From: Gammaproteobacteria bacterium
GTDB taxonomy: Bacteria > Pseudomonadota > Gammaproteobacteria > Steroidobacterales > Steroidobacteraceae
Assembly (NCBI GenBank): GCA_017577615.1
Contig: PKRE01000004.1
Coordinates: 124,001 to 188,000 of the forward strand
Reading direction: 5' to 3'
Length of the DNA stretch: 64,000 nt
The notes beneath the pieces were generated by a model that ran no database searches, was not told the origin of the DNA, and saw only the letters and a list, made by a program, of their open reading frames with translations. The position numbers were made by a program, and so were the translations under genes. Positions 28,920 to 37,824 of the stretch are shown one piece after another; the first letter of the stretch is position 1; every line of letters starts with the position of its first letter.

Positions 28920-30248
28920 CTACAGCCCTTCCAATAAACGCGGCGTGTAATACGCCAGAGTCACGCTGCGTGCGAGGTAGTGCACGTTGAACGCGGCCCA
29001 CAAACCGTGATTGGCCCACGGCGTGAGCAGCCACCAGGCGACCAGGAAGATCACGAGCGACAGTAACATGGCGTTGCGCATTTCCACTGTGCGCGTCGCG
29101 CCGATGAAGATGCCGTCGAGCTGAAAGGCCCAGACTCCGAGAAGCGGTGCGGCGACCACCCAGGGAAGATATGCGCGCGCCGTGGCTCGCGTTGCCTCGT
29201 CGACTGTGAGCGCATCGATGAACGTCGGGCCGAGAATCGCGATGGCGCCAGCAGCGATCGAGGCGAAGCCGACTGCCCACAACGTCGTCAGGCGCGCGGC
29301 AGCGATCAAGCCGGGGCGATGCGCGGCGCCGACTGCGCGGCCAACGAGCGCCTCGGCCGCGAACGCCAAGCCATCAAGGAAATATGCGCTCACCGAGATG
29401 AACTGCATGAGCACGGCGTTGGCGGCGAGGGTCACATCGCCCTGTCGCGCGCCTTGCGCGACGAACCAGATGAAGACGACGATGAGCGCGAGCGAGCGAA
29501 TCATGATGTCGCGATTCACCGCTAGGGTGCGCTTCAGTCGCTCGCGCGACAGGAGGCTCGACCGTTTCCAATGGGCATGGAGTGCGCGCGCCTGGAGCAG
29601 CGCGAATACGAGGCCGACGAGCATCGCAAGTGTTTCGGCGATGAGCGTGCCGAGTGCGACGCCGCGGACGCCCCAGTCGAACACGAGCACGAACAGTACG
29701 TCGAGCATCATGTTCGTGATGTTGAGCACCAGCTGAAGCAGCAATGCGATGCCGGTGCGTCCGAGGCCGATGAACCAGCCGAGCAGCGCGTAGTTGGCGA
29801 GTGCTGCAGGTGCAGCCCAGATGCGCACGTCGAAGTATTCCCGCGCGAGAGCTTCGACCGTCTCTGTGCCTTCCAGCAGCGCAAACGCGATTTCGCGTAT
29901 CGGCCACTGTAGGAGGATCAGCGCAACACCGACGCAGGCTGCAATGAGGAGTGCGCGTCCCAGGCTCGCAAGGATCTCGTCGCGATTGTCCGCGCCGAGT
30001 GCTTGCGCAGTGAGGCCGGTCGTGCCCATGCGCAAGAAACCGAACGCCCAGAACAGTGAAGTGAAGATGAGGGCGCCGACCGCCACTGCGCCGATGTATG
30101 CGGGATCGGGCAGTCGTCCGACGACAGCGGTATCGACAACGCCGATGAGCGGCGTCGAGACGTTGGAGAAAATGACCGGCAGCGCGATCGCGAAGACCGC
30201 ACGATGCGACAAGCGCGCGCGTCCGCTCGAGCAATCAGTGTTGCGCAA
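28920..30248 (-). CDS. MATE family multidrug efflux transporter (DinF-like)
   Basis: 442 residues with about 12 hydrophobic helices in two homologous halves: FAIALPVIFSNVSTPLIGVVDTAVVGRLPDPAYIGAVAVG at the start is the DinF/NorM-type entry motif, and a matching segment occurs mid-protein (QFISVSAYFLDGLAFAAEALVGRAVG). Sodium- or proton-driven export of cationic compounds. The start overlaps the last 14 nt of the LysR gene on the same strand, so the two are coupled and the regulator probably controls it. The substrate is not predictable. Confidence 0.92.
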   Translation of the reverse strand: MRNTDCSSGRARLSHRAVFAIALPVIFSNVSTPLIGVVDTAVVGRLPDPAYIGAVAVGALIFTSLFWAFGFLRMGTTGLTAQALGADNRDEILASLGRALLIAACVGVALILLQWPIREIAFALLEGTETVEALAREYFDVRIWAAPAALANYALLGWFIGLGRTGIALLLQLVLNITNMMLDVLFVLVFDWGVRGVALGTLIAETLAMLVGLVFALLQARALHAHWKRSSLLSRERLKRTLAVNRDIMIRSLALIVVFIWFVAQGARQGDVTLAANAVLMQFISVSAYFLDGLAFAAEALVGRAVGAAHRPGLIAAARLTTLWAVGFASIAAGAIAILGPTFIDALTVDEATRATARAYLPWVVAAPLLGVWAFQLDGIFIGATRTVEMRNAMLLSLVIFLVAWWLLTPWANHGLWAAFNVHYLARSVTLAYYTPRLLEGL

Positions 30249-31119
30249 GGTGGCGGACGAGCTCTTGAGCGTAGACCGGAAGATCGCTGAGCTTGCGCAC
30301 GCAAATCGACAGGTTTCGCACGGCCCAGTCGTCCGTGAGATCGATCCGGTGCAGTGCCATTGTCTTCATGTTGCGCGATGCATTCGTTTCGGGCACCACG
30401 CCGATGCCCACGTTGCATTCGACGAGGCGACACACAGCATCGAAACTGCGCAGCTGCACGCGCAGCTTGAGCCGTCGGCCGAACCGATCAGCTTTTTCCG
30501 AGAGGAAGCGTTGCAGCGAGCTCGTGCGGTCGAGACCGACGAAATCGCAATCGAGCGAGTCGACGAACGCCATCTCGCGGATGCCGGCGAGCTTGTGATT
30601 CAAGGCCGTGATAATGACGAAGCGGTCTGTGCGAAAGGGAAACACTTCCAGGCCGGTGAGATCCTCCGTGCCGGCAACGATGCCGACATCGGCCTTACCG
30701 TCTGCCACCGCAGCGACGATCTCGTCGCTCAGGCGCTCCTCGAGATCGATGTTCACGTGCGGATGCGAAGCGAGGAACTCGCTCAGCGGGCCCGGCAGGA
30801 ACTCGGTCAATGCGTTGGTGTTCGACATGAGCCGCACATGGCCCTTGAGCCCGTCCGCGTACGCGCTCAAGTCTCCGCGCATGCGTTCCGCTTGCTGCAG
30901 AATCAGCCGCGCGTGGTGAACGAGCGTCAAACCCGCGGGCGTCGGGTGTACCCCTTGGCGCTCGCGAGTAAGGAGCGGCGTGCCAAGCTCGATCTCCATG
31001 TTGCGGATACGGGTGCTGGCCGCCGCCACTGCCAGGTGCATCCGCTCGGCACCCGCCGTGATGCTGCCGGCCTCGACGACGTTGAGAAAGAGCTTAAGGT
31101 CAATCAGATCGAAACGCAT
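30235..31119 (-). CDS. LysR family transcriptional regulator
   Basis: 294 residues. N-terminal winged helix-turn-helix at about 5-62 (LKLFLNVVEAGSITAGAERMHLAVAAASTRIRNMEIELG, then LLTRERQGVHPTPAG), followed by an effector-binding LysR substrate domain (GHVRLMSNTNALTEFLPG...). It sits upstream of and overlaps the MATE transporter gene, on the same strand. Usual LysR regulators are divergent from their targets; here co-transcription suggests autoregulation with the transporter. The inducer is not known. Confidence 0.93.
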   Translation of the reverse strand: MRFDLIDLKLFLNVVEAGSITAGAERMHLAVAAASTRIRNMEIELGTPLLTRERQGVHPTPAGLTLVHHARLILQQAERMRGDLSAYADGLKGHVRLMSNTNALTEFLPGPLSEFLASHPHVNIDLEERLSDEIVAAVADGKADVGIVAGTEDLTGLEVFPFRTDRFVIITALNHKLAGIREMAFVDSLDCDFVGLDRTSSLQRFLSEKADRFGRRLKLRVQLRSFDAVCRLVECNVGIGVVPETNASRNMKTMALHRIDLTDDWAVRNLSICVRKLSDLPVYAQELVRHLAQH

Positions 31120-31164
31120 GAGTCGAATTGTCCGTGACGGACAGCGTCTCGTCCACCGTCCACT

Positions 31165-31469
31165 GGGATGGGGGTTGGGGGCTGGAGACTGGAGGCTGAA
31201 GGCTGGAGACTGGAGACTGGAGACTGGAGACTGGAGACTGGGGCTCAGCGTGGTGATTCTCTATTCCCCATTGCCCATTCCCAATTCCGTTTTCGCGGGT
31301 GCGGCGACACGCGGTGACGCATCACGATGACGAGGGCTGCTAAGCTCTGGGCGCGGCCTGAAACGAGTGCTGAAGTCGAATGCGTTGCGCTTGCGGGACT
31401 CGGGAGCGGATTGTTGTGCTTTGGGTTCCGGCTAGAGCCGTGGTCGCTCCAGCCCCCAGTCCCCAGCCC
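31165..31469. repeat. MITE-sized inverted-repeat element between LysR and TonB-receptor genes
   Basis: Left arm GGGGGTTGGGGGCTGGAGACTGGAGG at about 31170-31195, running into five perfect tandem GGAGACT heptads at 31205-31239. Right arm CTCCAGCCCCCAGTCCCCAGCCC at about 31447-31469. Inside are ATTCCCC/ATTGCCC/ATTCCCA heptads (31263-31283) and a GCGGTGACG...CACGATGACGAGGGCTG segment. The same internal pattern occurs at 56729-56796. No open reading frame of note. Confidence 0.75.
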
Positions 31470-31484
31470 GTCTCTCCCAAGCAG

Positions 31485-33533
31485 CTAGAACTCCGCTCTG
31501 AAGCCAACGTGCAGAGAGCGTCCTGGCAGCGGTGCGAATTCCTTGAGCGGCGAAGAATGACGGCGAGCTTCCTCATCGAGCAGATTCGTACCGCGCAGGA
31601 ACACCAATAACGAGTGTGCACCGAGATCGAATCGATAGCTCGCGTCGGCATCGAGCATCGTATATCCCGGCGTCGTGCGCTCGTTGGTCGCGACCTTATC
31701 CTGCCGCCCATAACGGTACGCTTCCAGCCCGAGGTGAAGACGGTCGCGCTCGAAGTGCAACTCTATCCCGTAGCGAAGCGGTGGCATCTGGGGTAAGTCG
31801 CTGCCGTCCTTGAGGCGACCGCGAACGTAGTCGCCGGCGAGCCGCACCTCGAAATGCGTCTCGTCTCGTGCAATCAGCGGCAAGGTGATCTCGCCCTCCA
31901 ATCCATAGAGCTGCGCATCTTGCTGCCGATACCGGAACAGCGGCAATCCTCCCCTTTCTTCGCCCGTGTCGTCGGCGTAGATGTGATTCGAGAAGTCGTT
32001 GTAGAACGTGCTCAGCGACCAGTGCACCCCGTTGTCGGGATGCCGATGAATAGTGACGTCCACTGTGCGCGCAGTCTCCGTGCTGAGCCTTTCGTCGCCG
32101 AGCTCGCGCCGCGCGACAGCGAGATGTGGGCCGTCGGCATAGAGCTCAACCGCCTGAGGGTGGCGTTGCGACCGTGTGAGATTGGCCGCGAGTGAGTAGA
32201 CATCCGTCAATCGCCATACGACGCCGGCCGAGAGGCTGTACGCGATCTCGTCATACCGGCTCGACGGACCGTCAGGGGTGATGCGCTGATGCTCGGCGCG
32301 AGCGCCGAGTTCCAGCGAGAGTGTGTCGAAGTCGCGTTTCTCGACGGCGAAGAGTGCCACCTGACGCGTGACTGCCGGTGGGACAAAAGCTTCGGCGCCT
32401 TCGGCGTCGAACTTCGTCTCGAGATATTGCGAGCCGAGCGTGCCGCGCCAGCCAGCGACCTCGTGATGATCCAAATTGAGCCGCAGATCGAAACCCGTCT
32501 GCGTGAGTACCGTCTCGGCCTCCGAGCCCTCCAGCTCGCGATGCCAGTAGTCGTTGTAAGAGGCGCGCAGACGCACGCGCTCGAAAGTCCCGAGACTCAG
32601 CGTGCGCTCGGCTTTTAGATCGTAACGATCCTGGCGCATATCGATGCGCAGAGTCCCATGGTGATGCTCATCGTCAGCAACTGCGTGCTCCTCCTCCGCG
32701 TCGCCATGTGTGTGATGAGGAGCGGGGACACCATACAGCGTGTCGTAGCGTCCCACAGAGACGCCCACGAAGCCGGCTTCGCTGCCGACGCTGACGCCGA
32801 CGGCGCCGCCGTACGTCTCACTGGCAGAGTTTTCGAGCCGACCACGCACGAAGGACTCATCCGGTGCCTGTGCGAGGTGCTCGGTGCGTTCTGCGGCCGA
32901 GAACGCGTAACCGGGGATGCGCACGTCGTCTGTCTCTCGGCGAAAGCCATCGACGTGAACGCGCACGCTGTCGCTGCCGAGCTCCAGACGTCCGACCACA
33001 GTGCGCTCCTCCGCAGCCGTATCGCCGCGCACCTCGACGATGCGGCGGTTCTCGCCGGCATCGAACCGAGTCGGAATGCGCCCGTCCACGACGTTAATGG
33101 CCCCGCCGACCGCGCCGCTGCCGAAGAGCAACGTCGCAGGGCCCCTCAGGATCTCGATTTGATCTGCGAGCACCGATTCGACGGCCACTGCGTGATCTTG
33201 ACTCAGGCTGGACACATCGAGCGCGCTCACGCCGTCGTGAAGCATGAGCACGCGCTCTCCGCCGAGTCCGCGGATCACAGGGCGACTTGCGCTCGGGCCG
33301 AAATAGGTTGCGCTCACACCTAGCTCGGTAGCGATGGTCTCGCCGAGCGACGTGGCGATCTGTCGACGGAGTGCATCGCCGCCGAGCACGGTCGCAGGCT
33401 GCGCGACTTCGAGCGCAGTCTCGCGTAGCGCAGTGGAGGTGACGATGATCTCTTCCGGGCTGGTCTCTTGAGCCGCGGCGCAATGAGCTGTGAGAAGCGC
33501 CACGGCGACGCCGAATGTTCGCGGAACACGCAT
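31485..33533 (-). CDS. TonB-dependent outer-membrane receptor, ZnuD-like (zinc uptake)
   Basis: 682 residues. Signal peptide at about 1-21. Plug domain with IIVTSTALRET, RPVIRGLGGERVLMLHDGVS, IEILRGPATLLFGSGAVGGAINVVDGRIP. The barrel contains a His-rich loop at residues 273-292 (HHTHGD...DDEHHHG), the pattern seen in ZnuD-type zinc receptors, and ends in an aromatic-terminated strand (HVGFRAEF). The start at 33533 gives the signal peptide; an upstream ATG at 33581 does not. The DUF2946 gene lies 70 nt upstream on the same strand. Copper or other metals remain possible. No clear Zur box seen. Confidence 0.85.
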   Translation of the reverse strand: MRVPRTFGVAVALLTAHCAAAQETSPEEIIVTSTALRETALEVAQPATVLGGDALRRQIATSLGETIATELGVSATYFGPSASRPVIRGLGGERVLMLHDGVSALDVSSLSQDHAVAVESVLADQIEILRGPATLLFGSGAVGGAINVVDGRIPTRFDAGENRRIVEVRGDTAAEERTVVGRLELGSDSVRVHVDGFRRETDDVRIPGYAFSAAERTEHLAQAPDESFVRGRLENSASETYGGAVGVSVGSEAGFVGVSVGRYDTLYGVPAPHHTHGDAEEEHAVADDEHHHGTLRIDMRQDRYDLKAERTLSLGTFERVRLRASYNDYWHRELEGSEAETVLTQTGFDLRLNLDHHEVAGWRGTLGSQYLETKFDAEGAEAFVPPAVTRQVALFAVEKRDFDTLSLELGARAEHQRITPDGPSSRYDEIAYSLSAGVVWRLTDVYSLAANLTRSQRHPQAVELYADGPHLAVARRELGDERLSTETARTVDVTIHRHPDNGVHWSLSTFYNDFSNHIYADDTGEERGGLPLFRYRQQDAQLYGLEGEITLPLIARDETHFEVRLAGDYVRGRLKDGSDLPQMPPLRYGIELHFERDRLHLGLEAYRYGRQDKVATNERTTPGYTMLDADASYRFDLGAHSLLVFLRGTNLLDEEARRHSSPLKEFAPLPGRSLHVGFRAEF

Positions 33534-33603
33534 GGGTTCGCTCCAATGAATCAGGGGTGCGGCGCGGCGCGCAGCACACATATGGCGCCGAAAGGCGGCG
33601 AGC

Positions 33604-33921
33604 TCAGGCGCGTTCGAGGAAAGGCGGGCCCCGCGGGTGAGCGGCGAGTACGACCGTCTGCGAACGCACCGCGGCGTTCGCGGGCAGGAAGGGTTGAGAT
33701 GAGTCGAGCCTCCGCTGGGCCTCGAGCTCGACCGGAGGCAGGTCGGCTAGATGCCCGAATTGCAGACAGTGGTCGCAGGATACCTGCGTCGCAAAGACGC
33801 TCGCAGGATCATGGCCATGGGTGACATGCGCGACCGTGTTGAGCGCAAAGCAGAGCAGCAGGCCTGCGAACACGACTCGCAGCCAGGCGGGACGATTACG
33901 GAGCGCTCGGAATAGACGCAT
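33604..33921 (-). CDS. DUF2946 family small membrane/exported protein, metal-linked
   Basis: 105 residues. N-terminal hydrophobic segment (residues 13-31) then AHVTHGHDP and the CDHCLQFGHLADLPPVE motif (Cys49, Cys52, several His), which is the DUF2946 signature. Such proteins accompany zinc/copper TonB receptors; the His/Cys cluster suggests metal binding in the periplasm. Upstream and co-directional with the ZnuD-like receptor, so likely one metal-responsive operon. Function is inferred from neighbourhood. Confidence 0.75.
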   Translation of the reverse strand: MRLFRALRNRPAWLRVVFAGLLLCFALNTVAHVTHGHDPASVFATQVSCDHCLQFGHLADLPPVELEAQRRLDSSQPFLPANAAVRSQTVVLAAHPRGPPFLERA

Positions 33922-34124
33922 GTACTAAGGCTAGCGCGGGAAATGCGTGGTGGAAAGCGTGCCGGGGTCAGGCTGCAAACCGCAGGGCTGGCGGCGGACT
34001 CTCTAGCAGCCGTCGCAGCGATCCGCCATAATCCACTCATCCTGGTTACGAACGTTCAAGTGCGAGTCCCGATCAACTTACATTTTCGCCGGGCAGCCTT
34101 TTCAAGCTTTATCGCCCTTCGTCA

Positions 34125-35150
34125 GTGAAGATCTCCGGCGACAACCTCCATAACGAGCTCGCGAGAGGGCTCGGTCACATGTATCTGGTGTCCGGTGACG
34201 AGCCGTTGCTTGTGGGCGAAGCGGCCGACGCAATACGCGCCAAGGCGCGCGCGAGCGGTTTCACGGAACGCGACCTGTACACGGTCGAGCGCGGCTTCGA
34301 TTGGCACGCGTTGCTTGCAGACAGTCAGTCGCTGTCTTTGTTTGCACAGCGCAAGATCCTGGAAATTCGCCTCCCGAACGCGGCACCGGGCGAACAGGGT
34401 GCCAATGTCTTGATACAGCTTGCGTCGGATCCTCCGCCCGACACGCTCGTGCTCGTGATCACGGGCAAGCTCGACGGGCGCACGGCCAATTCGCGCTGGG
34501 TCAATGCCATTGCCAAGCATGGCTTTGTGGTCCAGATCTGGCCCGTCGATGCGGCACGTCTGCCCGCGTGGATCAACGAGCGCCTGCGCCGCCATGGTTT
34601 ACAGGCCGACGCGCAGGCGGCAGCGCTCCTGGCCGAGCGTGTCGAAGGCAATTTGCTCGCCGCGCATCAAGAGATCGAGAAACTGGCGCTGCTCATGCCC
34701 CAGGGCAGGATCACTGCCGAGACCGTCATCGACGCCGTGGCGGACAGCGCACGGTTCGACGTGCTGCAGCTGGGCGAGGCCGCCATGAGGGCTCAGGCAG
34801 CTCGCGCGCTGCGCATCCTCGAGGGGCTGAAAGGCGAGGGCGTCGAGCCGACGCTGGTGCTATGGGCGCTCAACAAAGACCTGCAATGGATCGCGCGGGC
34901 GCAGGCTCTCATGCGCGCCGGGCAGAGCGCCGACGCGGCCATGAATGCGCTCTATGTGTGGCGACCGCGGCAGGCTGCGATGCGGGCTGCCTTGCGGCGG
35001 CTCGATGCCGGCGCTGTTCGCGGATTGCTGCTCGATGCGGAAAAGGTCGATCGCGCCATCAAGGGTGTCGTGCGGACGAACCCATGGCTCGAGCTCGAGG
35101 CGCTGGTAGCGCGGTTTGCCGGAGCGTCGTTGGCTAGAGCAGCAGCGTGA
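34125..35150 (+). CDS. holA: DNA polymerase III delta subunit HolA
   Basis: 341 residues. GTG start. MKISGDNLHNELARGLGHMYLVSGDEPLLVGEAADAIR is the N-terminal AAA+-like fold of delta; middle and C-terminal helical domains follow (RITAETVIDAVADSARFDVLQLGEAAM; VEPTLVLWALNKDLQWIARA). Delta opens the beta clamp during clamp loading. No Walker A motif, as expected. In related genomes it directly follows lptE. Confidence 0.94.
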   Translation: MKISGDNLHNELARGLGHMYLVSGDEPLLVGEAADAIRAKARASGFTERDLYTVERGFDWHALLADSQSLSLFAQRKILEIRLPNAAPGEQGANVLIQLASDPPPDTLVLVITGKLDGRTANSRWVNAIAKHGFVVQIWPVDAARLPAWINERLRRHGLQADAQAAALLAERVEGNLLAAHQEIEKLALLMPQGRITAETVIDAVADSARFDVLQLGEAAMRAQAARALRILEGLKGEGVEPTLVLWALNKDLQWIARAQALMRAGQSADAAMNALYVWRPRQAAMRAALRRLDAGAVRGLLLDAEKVDRAIKGVVRTNPWLELEALVARFAGASLARAAA

Positions 35151-35178
35151 AGTTGCGATTGAGCACGGCTTAGCACAC

Positions 35179-35817
35179 ATGCGTCCCATCGGTATTTTCG
35201 GCGGTACTTTCGATCCCATTCATTTCGGGCACCTGCGTACTGCTTTCGAGCTGCTGCAGGCGTTGCGTCTTGCGGAAGTGCGTTTCATGCCTGCCGGTAA
35301 CCCGCCGCACCGCGAAGCCACCGTGGCCACTGCAGAGCAGCGTCTTGCAATGGTCCAGGCTGCTACGGAAGGACAGCCCGGCTTCGTCGTCGATGATCGG
35401 GAGATCCGTCGCGAAGGATTGTCGTATTCGGTCGAGACCATGCGCACGCTGCGTGCGGATTTCCCCGACCGATCGCTGTGTTTGATCGTTGGGATGGACG
35501 CATTTCTCGGCTTGCCAAAGTGGTATCAATGGCGCGAACTATTGGAGCTCGCGCACCTCGTTGTTGCACATCGCCCGGGCTGGCGTGCTCCCAGCATGGG
35601 GCCGCTCGGCGAGTTGCTAGTTGATCGCGGCACGGGGCGTATCGGCGATCTGCACGAGTCGCGCGCCGGGTGTATCTATATTCATGCGGTGACGCAGTTG
35701 GAGATCTCGTCGACTGAGCTGCGCAAGATGATCGCCGCGGGCTGCGATCCACGGTACCTCATGCCGGATTCGGTGCGTGCCATCATCGAGGAGACGGGTT
35801 GTTACAGGCGTTCGTGA
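35179..35817 (+). CDS. nadD: Nicotinate-mononucleotide adenylyltransferase NadD
   Basis: 212 residues from the ATG at 35179. Nucleotidyltransferase core GIFGGTFDPIHFGH with HxGH at 15-18, RFMPAGNPPHR, and the ISSTELRKMIAAG segment (SSTxIR). Adenylates nicotinate mononucleotide in NAD synthesis. 28 nt after holA; followed by rsfS after 130 nt. Confidence 0.95.
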   Translation: MRPIGIFGGTFDPIHFGHLRTAFELLQALRLAEVRFMPAGNPPHREATVATAEQRLAMVQAATEGQPGFVVDDREIRREGLSYSVETMRTLRADFPDRSLCLIVGMDAFLGLPKWYQWRELLELAHLVVAHRPGWRAPSMGPLGELLVDRGTGRIGDLHESRAGCIYIHAVTQLEISSTELRKMIAAGCDPRYLMPDSVRAIIEETGCYRRS

Positions 35818-35947
35818 CATCGGTGTGCCGCGCTCGGGCCCCCGCGTCCGATTCTCGAGCACGCGCTCGCCTTCATCACACGGCGATTCACTCCAATGCT
35901 GGCTTTCTGACCGGGCAAAGGCAGTTCATCACTTAGCTGAGGTAGGC

Positions 35948-36445
35948 ATGGCGGTCAAACGCGCGAAGACTCCAGGGGCTGCAGGTACTGCATCGAAATC
36001 GGCCAAGGCCAAAGCGCCTGCGACGCGGCAACCAGCCGCGCGAAAAGTCGCCAAGAAATCCGCTGTGAAGTCCACCGCCGCACGGGCCAAGCTATCGGAC
36101 GCGCTGCTGAAGGTTGTCGAGCGGGCTCTTGACGAAATGAAGGCGGTGAATGTCACGGTCCTCGATGTGCGCAAGCTCACCGATATCGCCGACTGGATGG
36201 TCATCGCCAGTGGCAACTCGGATCGTCATGTGCGCTCGATCGCAGATAAAGTCGTCGAGGAGGCCAAGAAGGCGGGCTTTCGTCCGATGGGGATCGAAGG
36301 CGAGCGCGACGGGGAGTGGGTGCTCGTCGATCTCCAAGATGTGATCGTGCACGTCATGCTGCCGCGTGTGCGCGAGTTCTATCGGCTCGAGAACTTGTGG
36401 GACGTGCGTGCAGGACGCGACGAAGCTGCGCTCGCAACCGGTTGA
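35948..36445 (+). CDS. rsfS: Ribosomal silencing factor RsfS with Lys/Ala-rich N-terminal extension
   Basis: 165 residues. The C-terminal about 112 residues are the RsfS/Iojap domain (LDEMKAVNVTVLDVRKLTDIADWMVIASGNSDRHVRSIADKV...GEWVLVDLQDVIVHVMLPRVREFYRLENLW). It binds ribosomal protein L14 and blocks subunit joining. The first about 50 residues are a basic Lys/Ala/Thr-rich tail (AKAPATRQPAARKVAKKSAVK), absent in E. coli RsfS. The start is the ATG at 35948, just after GGTAGGC; the upstream frame is unsupported. Confidence 0.92.
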   Translation: MAVKRAKTPGAAGTASKSAKAKAPATRQPAARKVAKKSAVKSTAARAKLSDALLKVVERALDEMKAVNVTVLDVRKLTDIADWMVIASGNSDRHVRSIADKVVEEAKKAGFRPMGIEGERDGEWVLVDLQDVIVHVMLPRVREFYRLENLWDVRAGRDEAALATG

Positions 36446-36454
36446 CGACTTTTC

Positions 36455-36931
36455 GTGCGTCTGCGTCTCATTGCTGCCGGAACCCGCTTGCCGCGCTGGG
36501 TCAATGAAGCCGTCGGGGAGTATGCTGCACGCCTCACTGGCGAATATCGATTCGAGCTGACAGAGATCCCTCTCGGCGCACGCAAGAGCGGCGACATCAA
36601 GCAAGCGCTCGCGAAGGAGAGCGAGCGTTTCAGGGCAGCCTTGCCGCCAGGAGCGTACGTAGTCGCCCTGCAGGTCGACGGACGTGCGCTATCAAGCGAG
36701 GAGCTGGCAAGGTTTCTCGAAGCCCGCGCCCGCGATGGCAGAGATGTCGCGTTCGTGATCGGCGGTCCAGACGGTATCCCACCCGATATCGATGCGCGTG
36801 CCGACTTTCGCTGGTCGCTCTCGGCGCTTACGCTCCCTCATGCACTCGCGCGTGTCATCGTCGTCGAGGCGCTGTATCGTGCGGTGTCGATCATCAAGGG
36901 TCATCCCTATCATAGGGGCTGTAGGTTGTAG
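36455..36931 (+). CDS. rlmH: 23S rRNA (pseudouridine1915-N3)-methyltransferase RlmH
   Basis: 158 residues from a GTG. SPOUT-family fold: MRLRLIAAGTRLPRWVNEAVGEYAARL, then VALQVDGRALSSEELARFL, AFVIGGPDGIPPDI, and the diagnostic C-terminal HPYHRG. It methylates pseudouridine 1915 of helix 69. 9 nt after rsfS; the conserved rsfS-rlmH pair. Typical length 155-160. Confidence 0.95.
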   Translation: MRLRLIAAGTRLPRWVNEAVGEYAARLTGEYRFELTEIPLGARKSGDIKQALAKESERFRAALPPGAYVVALQVDGRALSSEELARFLEARARDGRDVAFVIGGPDGIPPDIDARADFRWSLSALTLPHALARVIVVEALYRAVSIIKGHPYHRGCRL

Positions 36932-36972
36932 GCAGTGGGTTGGTGCCGGCTGCCCCAGCCCCGAGCCCGACC
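36932..36972. repeat. Short G/C-arm repeat between rlmH and kinase genes
   Basis: GGCAGTGGGTTGGTGCCGGCTGCCCCAGCCCCGAGCCC fills the convergent gap. It is a short member of the same repeat family and may act as a shared terminator. Confidence 0.45.
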
Positions 36973-37824
36973 TTACACCTTCATTCGCGCCAACTCTGCC
37001 AGCGCCGCGGTGGCGGTGGGAAAACGGTCGTTCGGATCCTTTGCGAGCAGACCGTCGAGGAGCCGTTGGAAATGGCTGAGCTCCTGCGGCAACGTCGGGA
37101 TCGGATCGTTGCGGTGCGACTGAATGATGGCAATGACCGAGTTGCCGCGGAACGGCCGTTGTCCCGTCAACATCTCGTAGAAGATGACGCCTAGGCTGTA
37201 AAGATCGCTTCTTTGATCCACAGGGCCGCCTTCTGCCTGCTCGGGGCTGATGTAATACGGCGAGCCGCGCACTTCTCCTGCGTGAGTAAGCGAAGAGGCG
37301 CCATCGAGCCGCTTGGCGAGCCCAAAGTCAATGAGCACGATGCTTCCGTCTGGGCGCATCATCACATTCGCCGGCTTGAGGTCGCGGTGACACAAGCCTG
37401 CAGAGTGAACCGCAACGAGAGCCCCGGCAATCTGCAGGAAAATGTCCACACTGTCCTTGACCGTCATGAGATTGCGAATGCGCAGCTCGAGACTGCCGCT
37501 GGGAAAATACTCCGTGACGATGTAGCGGAAATCTTCGCCGCGTCCCCAGTCGTAGACATCCACGATTGCTGGATGCTTGATGCGCATCAGCAGCTCGCGC
37601 TCGCGCTCGAAGCGATCTTCCTCACTCGGGTCAGTGTTCGAGGTGGGCCCCGTTCGTAGCACCTTAACCGCGACGTTGTGTCCGAGCTCCAATGAATATG
37701 CAACGTGCACCTCGGAGCTCGGCGAGCGCGCGATCGTCTGCAGGAAACGGTACCCCTCAATGCGCGGAAAGCTGCGAGCCGGCTGGCTGTAAATGCTCGT
37801 CCTCTTCTTGTAGGTGTGCCGCAT
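36973..37824 (-). CDS. Cytoplasmic Hanks-type Ser/Thr protein kinase, degenerate glycine loop
   Basis: 283 residues. Kinase core is complete downstream: VAVKVL (Lys54), FERERELLMRIKHPAIVDVYD, CHRDLKPANVM (Asp148, Lys150, Asn153), LIDFGLA (Asp166), GSPYYISPEQ, and DLYSLGVIFYEMLTGQRPF. The nucleotide-binding loop, normally GxGxxG, reads IARSPSSEVHVA with no glycine, so ATP binding may be atypical. No membrane helix and no PASTA or other sensor domain. It is convergent with rlmH and divergent from the STAS-like gene. No phosphatase next to it. Confidence 0.87.
   Translation of the reverse strand: MRHTYKKRTSIYSQPARSFPRIEGYRFLQTIARSPSSEVHVAYSLELGHNVAVKVLRTGPTSNTDPSEEDRFERERELLMRIKHPAIVDVYDWGRGEDFRYIVTEYFPSGSLELRIRNLMTVKDSVDIFLQIAGALVAVHSAGLCHRDLKPANVMMRPDGSIVLIDFGLAKRLDGASSLTHAGEVRGSPYYISPEQAEGGPVDQRSDLYSLGVIFYEMLTGQRPFRGNSVIAIIQSHRNDPIPTLPQELSHFQRLLDGLLAKDPNDRFPTATAALAELARMKV

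Noticed and set aside
31165-31469. Tandem heptads as a CRISPR array
   Set aside because: No spacers; the repeat unit is a 7-nt microsatellite and there are no cas genes.
19115-34124. Accessory block as a prophage or integrative element
   Set aside because: No integrase, attachment repeats, tRNA edge or phage genes seen.
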